This document shows, piece by piece, positions 36,416 through 43,352 of a DNA stretch of 43,352 bases (positions are counted from its first letter, which is position 1; each line of letters starts with the position of its first letter). The translations under genes and the position numbers were made by a program. The notes below the pieces were generated by a model. It was not told the origin of the DNA and did no database searches. It saw nothing but the letters and a program-made list of their open reading frames with translations. Where the stretch lies: NCBI GenBank assembly GCA_022781395.1, contig JALETS010000191.1:1-43352 (forward strand), given 5' to 3'. Source of the stretch: Lachnospiraceae bacterium. Lineage in GTDB: Bacteria; Bacillota; Clostridia; Lachnospirales; Lachnospiraceae.

Positions 36416-39400
36416 CTACGGAAGCAGGATTTCTTCCATCTTTGCAATCGTCTCTTCTGTCAATGCCAGAAGAGTTTCCTCGTCTTTCTCTATCACACCG
36501 CATTTCTTATATCGCAGACGGAAGGTAGGTGTCCCTTTCGGATCAAAGCTCATCTTTCCGCTATATTCCCGAAGAAGCTGTGGAATATTTTCAACCACAA
36601 TCGGTGCATCTGTGCGCAGCTGGAACTGGATCACTTCATTTTTGCCTTTGACCTCGGGCATGTATAGTCTGTGCGCATGGGAACGGATCAATGCAATACG
36701 CAGCAGATTTTCTGCCGACTTGGGAATCTCCCCGAAGCGATCCAGCAGTTCTTCCCGCATATCATCGCATTCCTTCTCGTCTTCAATCCCGGCAATCCGC
36801 TTATAGATATCCAGCTTCTGGATTTCATTTACAATATAGGACGGTGGAATATAGGCATCCGCATCCAGATCAATGGTCGTATTGAAATCTTCAATCGTCG
36901 GAATGCCTTTCAGATTCTTAACCGCCTCGTTAAGCATCTTACAATACAGATCATAACCTACCGCCTGCATGTGCCCATGCTGGCTTCGTCCCAACAGGCT
37001 TCCTGCTCCACGGATTTCCAGATCCCGCATGGCAATTTTAAAACCGCTTCCAAGATCTGTAAATTCCTTGATTGCCTCCAAACGCTTCTCAGCAACTTCC
37101 TTTAACATCTTGTTTCTCTTGTACATCAGAAAAGCGTATGCGGTTCGGTTAGAACGCCCCACACGACCCCGAAGCTGATACAGCTGGGATAAGCCCATCT
37201 GATCGGAATCATGAATAATCATGGTATTCACGTTGGAAATATCCAGTCCTGTCTCGATGATCGTTGTGGACACAAGCACATCGATTTCTCCGTTGATAAA
37301 ATCATACATAATGCGCTCTAATTCTGTTTCTTTCATCTGGCCATGCGCAAAGGCCACATTCGCCTCCGGTACCAGCTTCTGGACAGACGCTGCAATATCC
37401 GCAATATTATTGACCCTGTTATAGACATAGTATACCTGTCCGTTTCTGGACAGCTCCCTGACGATAGCCTCCCGCACCAGTTCTTCATTATATTCGCAGA
37501 CAAAGGTCTGGATTGGCAGCCTGTCATTCGGTGCTTCCTCTAAGACACTCATATCGCGAATCCCAATGAGGCTCATATGAAGGGTTCTGGGAATGGGGGT
37601 TGCTGTCAAGGTCAATACATCTATATTCTCTTTCAGCTTCTTAATCTTCTCTTTATGGGTCACACCAAATCTCTGCTCCTCATCAATGATGAGAAGTCCA
37701 AGATCCTTATATTCCACATCCTTGGAAAGCACTCTGTGAGTTCCGATGACGATATCCACCATACCTTTTTTCAGATCGGCAACCGTTTTCTTCTGCTCCG
37801 CAGTCGTCCGGAATCGGGATAACAGATCGATTCTGACCGGGAAATCCTTCATACGCTGTACAAAAGTATTGTAATGCTGCTGCGCCAGAATGGTAGTAGG
37901 CACCAGATAGACCACCTGCTTCCCTTCCTGTACCGCCTTAAATGCTGCACGGATGGCAATCTCCGTCTTGCCGTATCCCACATCACCGCAGATCAGTCGG
38001 TCCATGATTTTCCCGCTCTCCATATCGGCTTTTGCAGCGGCAATGGCTGCTAACTGATCCTCTGTCTCCTCATAAGGAAACATTTCCTCGAATTCCTTCT
38101 GCCATACAGTATCCTTGCCATATCGGAAACCCTGACTCTGCTGTCTTACAGCGTACAGTTCCACCAGATCCTGAGCCACCTCATCCACCGCAGTGCGCAC
38201 CTTGGATTTGGTCTTATTCCACTCCTGCGTACCCAGCTTATTCAGCTTCGGCTTCGCGCCCGCATCAGCAGAAGCATACTTCTGAATCACGTCCAGCCCT
38301 GTTGCCAGCACATAAAGAATACCACCGTCACGGTAGGATATCTTCATATAATCCTTAACGATCTTATCTACTTCTACCTTCTCAATTCCCTGATAGATAC
38401 CAAGACCGTGGCTTTCATGGACAACATAATCTCCAACCTTCAATTCATTAAAGTCATTGATCTTCTGGCCTTCATAAATCTTTTTCTTCTTCTTTTTCTT
38501 CTTCTCTGCGCCGAAAATATCACTTTCCGCAATCACCATGAACTTCAGAAGCGGATATTCAAAGCCCTTCAGCACTCTGCCGTAACAGGTCATAACCTCC
38601 CCCGGCTGCAGCTCACGCATCGGATCTTCGCTGTAAAATGCACTGATTTCCTGTTCCCGCAAATCCTCCGCAAGTCTTTTTGCCCTGGTACGGGAACCTG
38701 ATAGTAAAAGTATCCGATAGCCTTTCCGTTTATAAGCCGCCAGATCTTTTACGAGCATTTCAAAGCTATTATTATAAGAAGAAAGACTTCTCGCCTGAAT
38801 ATCAAATTTCCTGTCGATCTTAAAGAATGGGTTTTTGCCATCCATTGTCGACAAAGTAACCACTCTGCGTCCGGCAATCTTCGCAGCCACTTCCTCAGCA
38901 CTGAACAAAACATCCATCTGCCCCGGCAGAATATAGCCCTTTTCGGCACGATGCATCATACTCTCCCGGAATTCCAATTCAATGGCTCCGGCATGTTCCT
39001 TAATACGCAACGGCTCATCCAGAAAGATACAACTCTTATCTGTATCAAAGCACTCCAGAAAGGTAGACAATTCCGGATAAAAATACCTTACATAGCTTTC
39101 CAGATTAACTGCATTACGGGACAGGCCAAGCTCCAACAGCTGCTCCGAAAGCTCTCTGACCTGCACCTCTATCCTGTGTGCTTCCTCTATCTTCATCTGC
39201 TTACGCAGTTCTGCTGCCTGTTTCTTCCCTTCGGCCTCTATTTTCTTAAGACCTATCCGCAATTCATCCGTTGATAAGATCATTTCCGTAGCAGGATAGA
39301 TTGTCATAGATTCCAGTTTCTCGATAGAACGCTGGCTTAAAATATCAAAACTCCTGATGGATTCCACCTCATCTCCCCACAGTTCGATTCGATAAGGATT

Positions 39401-39958
39401 CTCTTCCGTCAGATCAAAAATATCAATAATACCGCCACGGATACTGAACTGCCCCGGTGCTTCCACCTGATAGTTCTTCTCATAACCAAGTTCCACCAGA
39501 CGGGCTGCCAGCTCGCTTTCCACCACACTGGTTTTCTTATCAATATAAATTACATGCTTTTTCCACACATCAATGGGCACCTGGGGTGCCATCAGCGCAT
39601 CATAGGTAGTGATTACCGTAACGGGTCTGCCCTCCATAAGTCTGCGCAGACACTTAATCCGCTCCATAACAAGCTGGTTACCATGGATATCTGCCTGGAA
39701 AAAGATTAAATCTTTAGCCGGATACAATGTGACATTCCTGTCATAAAATTTATAATCCTCATACAATTCTTTTGCTTTTAAGTCACTGAAAGTAACGATG
39801 ATCTTATATCGAAAACCATCGCTCAAGCCATAAATCATATGCAGCTTCTGGGAATCCACACACCCGCTTAATGCTACGGCTGCCTGTTCCTTTGTCAAAA
39901 GCTTCTTAATCTCTTCATATTCTCCCAGTTCTTCCAGGGGAGCCAGTAATGCCCTCAC
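36416..39958 (-). CDS. mfd: Transcription-repair coupling factor Mfd
   Basis: 1180 aa; DRLICGDVGYGKTEIAIRAAFKAV, LIIDEEQRFGVTHKEKIK, TLTATPIPRTLHMSL, QLRGRVGRSNRTAYAF, VGDYVVHESHGLGIYQGI. Confidence 0.96.
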   Translation of the reverse strand: MRALLAPLEELGEYEEIKKLLTKEQAAVALSGCVDSQKLHMIYGLSDGFRYKIIVTFSDLKAKELYEDYKFYDRNVTLYPAKDLIFFQADIHGNQLVMERIKCLRRLMEGRPVTVITTYDALMAPQVPIDVWKKHVIYIDKKTSVVESELAARLVELGYEKNYQVEAPGQFSIRGGIIDIFDLTEENPYRIELWGDEVESIRSFDILSQRSIEKLESMTIYPATEMILSTDELRIGLKKIEAEGKKQAAELRKQMKIEEAHRIEVQVRELSEQLLELGLSRNAVNLESYVRYFYPELSTFLECFDTDKSCIFLDEPLRIKEHAGAIELEFRESMMHRAEKGYILPGQMDVLFSAEEVAAKIAGRRVVTLSTMDGKNPFFKIDRKFDIQARSLSSYNNSFEMLVKDLAAYKRKGYRILLLSGSRTRAKRLAEDLREQEISAFYSEDPMRELQPGEVMTCYGRVLKGFEYPLLKFMVIAESDIFGAEKKKKKKKKIYEGQKINDFNELKVGDYVVHESHGLGIYQGIEKVEVDKIVKDYMKISYRDGGILYVLATGLDVIQKYASADAGAKPKLNKLGTQEWNKTKSKVRTAVDEVAQDLVELYAVRQQSQGFRYGKDTVWQKEFEEMFPYEETEDQLAAIAAAKADMESGKIMDRLICGDVGYGKTEIAIRAAFKAVQEGKQVVYLVPTTILAQQHYNTFVQRMKDFPVRIDLLSRFRTTAEQKKTVADLKKGMVDIVIGTHRVLSKDVEYKDLGLLIIDEEQRFGVTHKEKIKKLKENIDVLTLTATPIPRTLHMSLIGIRDMSVLEEAPNDRLPIQTFVCEYNEELVREAIVRELSRNGQVYYVYNRVNNIADIAASVQKLVPEANVAFAHGQMKETELERIMYDFINGEIDVLVSTTIIETGLDISNVNTMIIHDSDQMGLSQLYQLRGRVGRSNRTAYAFLMYKRNKMLKEVAEKRLEAIKEFTDLGSGFKIAMRDLEIRGAGSLLGRSQHGHMQAVGYDLYCKMLNEAVKNLKGIPTIEDFNTTIDLDADAYIPPSYIVNEIQKLDIYKRIAGIEDEKECDDMREELLDRFGEIPKSAENLLRIALIRSHAHRLYMPEVKGKNEVIQFQLRTDAPIVVENIPQLLREYSGKMSFDPKGTPTFRLRYKKCGVIEKDEETLLALTEETIAKMEEILLP

Positions 39959-39973
39959 ATTCTACCTCCAAAG

Positions 39974-40543
39974 CTATATCTTCTTATTAAATAAATTCAT
40001 TGCCTTATCCGGCCCTTCCGTTATCATGACCTCTATGGCTTCGGCCGCACGACCGGCACTCTCATCCATAATGCTGCGTTCTTCCTTACTAAAATGGCCC
40101 AGCACATAGTCTGCCAGATCTCTGCCCTGTGGCTTTTCGCCCACACCCATTTTTACTCTCTGAAATTCATCATGGCCCAGATGCTGTATAATATTTTTCA
40201 AACCATTATGACCACCGGCACTGCCTTTCTTACGGATACGGATTTGTCCAACATCCAGACTGATATCATCCGATACCACGATCAGTTCCTCTTTTTCATC
40301 TATCTTATAAAAGTCTATGACATCCCTTACGCTTTCACCACTCAAATTCATGTAAGTCTGCGGCTTTACCAGCACTGCCTTCTGTCCTGCCACAAAACCT
40401 TTTCCAATGACAGCCTTATGCTTCTTTTCACCCATAACAATATGATTCCTGTCGGCAAGCGCATCTATCACATCAAAGCCAATATTATGTCTTGTATTCT
40501 GATACTCCCGTCCCGGATTACCCAGTCCCACGATAATATACAT
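39974..40543 (-). CDS. pth: Peptidyl-tRNA hydrolase
   Basis: MYIIVGLGNPGREYQNTRHNIGFDVID, KPQTYMNLSGESV, GSAGGHNGLKNIIQHLG. Confidence 0.96.
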   Translation of the reverse strand: MYIIVGLGNPGREYQNTRHNIGFDVIDALADRNHIVMGEKKHKAVIGKGFVAGQKAVLVKPQTYMNLSGESVRDVIDFYKIDEKEELIVVSDDISLDVGQIRIRKKGSAGGHNGLKNIIQHLGHDEFQRVKMGVGEKPQGRDLADYVLGHFSKEERSIMDESAGRAAEAIEVMITEGPDKAMNLFNKKI

Positions 40544-40636
40544 ATTTACCTCCTGCGACTTATCTATAATGTCGCTCTCTCATTTTATCAACAACTCACT
40601 TCCATAACAAGTATATTTTCCTGGTTGCATAAGAAA

Positions 40637-40654
40637 AGGACGCTTCCGCGTCCT
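40637..40654 (-). terminator. Terminator of spoVG
   Basis: Minus strand AGGACGC-GGAA-GCGTCCTTTTCTT. Confidence 0.75.
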
Positions 40655-40678
40655 CTTCCTTCCACCTTATGCATTTTA

Positions 40679-40951
40679 CTACTCACTATCCGGTTCTAAC
40701 AGTGACTTTTCATAGCTTTCCAAAATAATCTTCTGGATTCGATCCCTTGTCTCTGAATTGATCGGATGTGCAATATCACGATATTCACCATCAGTTGCCT
40801 TCTTACTTGGCATAGCAATGAAAAGACCCTTCTCACCTTCAATTACTTTAATGTCATGAACTACGAATTCATCGTCAATGGTAATTGAGACGATTGCTTT
40901 CATCTTGCTGTCTTGAGTCATCTTACGCACGCGGACATCAGTAATTCTCAT
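40679..40951 (-). CDS. spoVG: Septation regulator SpoVG
   Basis: [51 protein letters not shown]; start at MRITDVRV. Confidence 0.95.
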   Translation of the reverse strand: MRITDVRVRKMTQDSKMKAIVSITIDDEFVVHDIKVIEGEKGLFIAMPSKKATDGEYRDIAHPINSETRDRIQKIILESYEKSLLEPDSE

Positions 40952-41124
40952 GAAGTTTAGCCTCCTTATCATATGATACCGAACATAGCTGTCGGTTTTC
41001 ACAAGCTTCTCCACACAAGTCATACTCATCAAGCCACGTAGCTTGCAATATACATTTAGTTAAATACCCTCATGCCCCTAGCACATTATTGTGCTCCAAT
41101 AGCAGTCGCCTTTCTATCATATCA

Positions 41125-42243
41125 TTAAATTACGTATCTGTCATTATGTTCTACAACAATTTCTATTCCATTGTCTCCTTTGTAATACGAATTTGCACGA
41201 ATTGTACCTCTGCTCTCTACAATACAATTCTCGATATGTGTATTATCTCCAATATAAACGTCATTCAGAATAATGGAGTTCTTAATGTAGCAGTTATTAC
41301 CGATATATACTTTCTTGAAGATTACGGAATCCTCTACTGTACCGTTTACAATACAACCACTGGAGATCAGACTGTTTGTGATTTTGGCTCCTGTATTATA
41401 TTTCGCAGGCGGCAGATCATCCACTTTCGAATAAATATCAGGGTATTGTTTAAAGAAATAATTTCTTATTTCCGGATGAAGGAAATCCATATTGGTTTTA
41501 AAATAATCATCTACTGTTGCAATATTGCTCCAATATTCTTTAATTTTATAGCCGTAGATTCTCTTCTGATCTTTATAACGAATTAAAATGTCCTTAACAA
41601 AATCGTAACGATCTTCCTCTTTACACTTCTCAATCATCTCAATCAGCTGACGTCTTCTGACTACATAGACACCACAGGAAATCGTGTTGGATTTTGCCAC
41701 AACAGGCTTCTCCTCAAATTCCTCGATCCGGCATTCTTCGTTCATCTTAACCGTACCGAACCGGTCTACATTGACATCCGGAGACATATCCTTACATACC
41801 ACTGTAATGTCTGCTTTCTTATCGATGTGATACTCCAAAATCTTATTGTAATCCATCTTATACACGCAGTCACCGGAGGATATTACCACATATGGCTCAT
41901 GGCAATTTTTTAAGAAGGATAAATTCTGTGCAATGGCATCCGCAGTACCACGATACCACGCATTACTCTCTGCTGTCACTGCAGGTGTAAAAACAAACAA
42001 TCCTCCCTGCTTACGGCCAAAATCCCACCATTTGGAAGAGCTCAAGTGTTCATTCAGGCTACCCGCATTGTACTGTGTAAATACAGCTACCTTGTTAATA
42101 TGGGAATTAGACATATTACTCAGTGCAAAGTCAATGCTTCGGTAGCTGCCTGCAATCGGCATTGCGCAGACTGCACGTTTTTGTGTTAATTCCTTAATTC
42201 TATGATTATTACCACCTGCTAAAACAATTCCAATTGCTCTCAC
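41125..42243 (-). CDS. glgD: Glucose-1-phosphate adenylyltransferase, GlgD subunit
   Basis: MRAIGIVLAGGNNHRIKELTQKRAVCAMPIAGSYRSIDFALSNMSNSHI, C-terminal left-handed beta-helix repeats. Confidence 0.93.
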   Translation of the reverse strand: MRAIGIVLAGGNNHRIKELTQKRAVCAMPIAGSYRSIDFALSNMSNSHINKVAVFTQYNAGSLNEHLSSSKWWDFGRKQGGLFVFTPAVTAESNAWYRGTADAIAQNLSFLKNCHEPYVVISSGDCVYKMDYNKILEYHIDKKADITVVCKDMSPDVNVDRFGTVKMNEECRIEEFEEKPVVAKSNTISCGVYVVRRRQLIEMIEKCKEEDRYDFVKDILIRYKDQKRIYGYKIKEYWSNIATVDDYFKTNMDFLHPEIRNYFFKQYPDIYSKVDDLPPAKYNTGAKITNSLISSGCIVNGTVEDSVIFKKVYIGNNCYIKNSIILNDVYIGDNTHIENCIVESRGTIRANSYYKGDNGIEIVVEHNDRYVI

Positions 42244-43352
42244 TATTTGTCACCTGCCTTAATCAAAGTTTTACCGCTTGGAAGACATCCGTTCTCATAA
42301 TCCTCTGCACTTGTCACACCAAATACAACTGAATTCTTTCCAACGGTAATTCCCCTCGGGACAACGCTCTTTTCACCTACTGTTACAAGACCATGATTAT
42401 AAATATGGGGATCTGTTTCATTCTCTGCTTCTTCTCCCACACCCAGCTTAACACAATCTTCAATCACGGCATTCTCTGCAATAATGGCTTTATGTAACTC
42501 ACAATTTGCGCCAATCTGTGATTCGTTCATAATAATGGAATCTCTGACCACCGTATCAGCGCCAATTGTAACACCACAGCCAATAACAGAATTGTATACC
42601 TTGCCGTATATCTCTGAACCTTCTCCGATAATGCTTCTCTCTACAACGCTGCCCGATGCCAGATACTGCGGCGGCAGGATCTCACTTCTCGTATAGATCT
42701 TCCAGTATTCTTCATACAGGTTGAACTCCGGAACAATATCAATCAGTTCCATATTGGCCTCCCAATAAGAATTGAGTGTTCCTACATCCTTCCAATAGCC
42801 ATTAAACTCATATGCATAAAGAGGTGCACCATTCTGATGACAATACGGAATAACATGTTTACCGAAATCCAGTCCCGGCTGCTCTGCATTAGTGAGCAAT
42901 GCTTCCTTCAAGGTCTTCCAGTTGAAGATGTAAATACCCATGGAAGCAAGATTACTTCTTGGATTCTCCGGTTTCTCTTCAAAATCGGTAATCTTACGAT
43001 TCTCATCCGTAATCATGATACCAAACCGTTTTGCCTCTTCCATCGGAACCGGCATAACAGCAATTGTTACCTCAGCATGATTCTGCTTGTGGAAGTCCAG
43101 CATCACTTCATAATCCATCTTATAAATATGATCGCCTGACAGAATCAAAACATATTCCGGATTATAGCTTTCCATATAATCCAGATTCTGATAAATTGCA
43201 TTCGCCGTGCCCGTATACCACTCACTGTTCATGCTCTTCTCATATGGCGGAAGCACTGTTACACCACCAATATTTCTGTCCAAATCCCACGGAATACCAA
43301 TACCGATATGCGTGTTCAGTCGAAGCGGCTGATACTGTGTCAGTACACCTAC
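42243..43352 (-). CDS. glgC: Glucose-1-phosphate adenylyltransferase GlgC, 5' end outside the window
   Basis: Frame stays open to 43352 ([37 protein letters not shown]...); [30 protein letters not shown]. The listed start at 43283 is an internal TTG. Confidence 0.94.
   Translation of the reverse strand, partial: VGVLTQYQPLRLNTHIGIGIPWDLDRNIGGVTVLPPYEKSMNSEWYTGTANAIYQNLDYMESYNPEYVLILSGDHIYKMDYEVMLDFHKQNHAEVTIAVMPVPMEEAKRFGIMITDENRKITDFEEKPENPRSNLASMGIYIFNWKTLKEALLTNAEQPGLDFGKHVIPYCHQNGAPLYAYEFNGYWKDVGTLNSYWEANMELIDIVPEFNLYEEYWKIYTRSEILPPQYLASGSVVERSIIGEGSEIYGKVYNSVIGCGVTIGADTVVRDSIIMNESQIGANCELHKAIIAENAVIEDCVKLGVGEEAENETDPHIYNHGLVTVGEKSVVPRGITVGKNSVVFGVTSAEDYENGCLPSGKTLIKAGDK

Noticed and set aside
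1-43352. Prophage, transposon, toxin-antitoxin or defence island
   Set aside because: No integrase, transposase, phage structural, nuclease or TA-type pair was recognised.

Overview
The 43.35 kb window looks like chromosomal DNA of a Lachnospiraceae-type Clostridium. That taxonomy is inferred from gene content and protein style and was not tested. All but one of the recognisable genes lie on the minus strand. Core and housekeeping genes include an aconitase-family hydratase, hflX, an APH-like kinase, glgP, ileS behind an Ile T-box, degV, a GNAT acetyltransferase, nicotinate phosphoribosyltransferase, ddl, a MurF-like ligase with an N-terminal membrane domain, a cysteine desulfurase, mfd, pth, spoVG and glgD/glgC. 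There is also a complete oligopeptide ABC transporter operon ending in an M20 amidohydrolase, with a divergent stand-alone C39-like cysteine peptidase (the only plus-strand gene). The accessory part (about 23.6-31.1 kb) is a putative amine/opine-type catabolic locus. It encodes a four-subunit flavin/Fe-S oxidoreductase related to the Hcn/opine oxidase/sarcosine oxidase families, an ornithine-cyclodeaminase-family protein, an AraC regulator, a divergent PII protein and an APC permease. The most notable unexplained signal is a duplicated regulatory module in this locus. A 24-bp dyad (21/24 identical between copies) is followed by a conserved, covarying terminator-like leader hairpin, upstream of both transcription units. 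A second lead is an unlisted 33-codon ORF (34894-34995, minus) with a good RBS and a LexA/DinR-box-like sequence just upstream. No tRNA, rRNA, CRISPR array or transposon was recognised.
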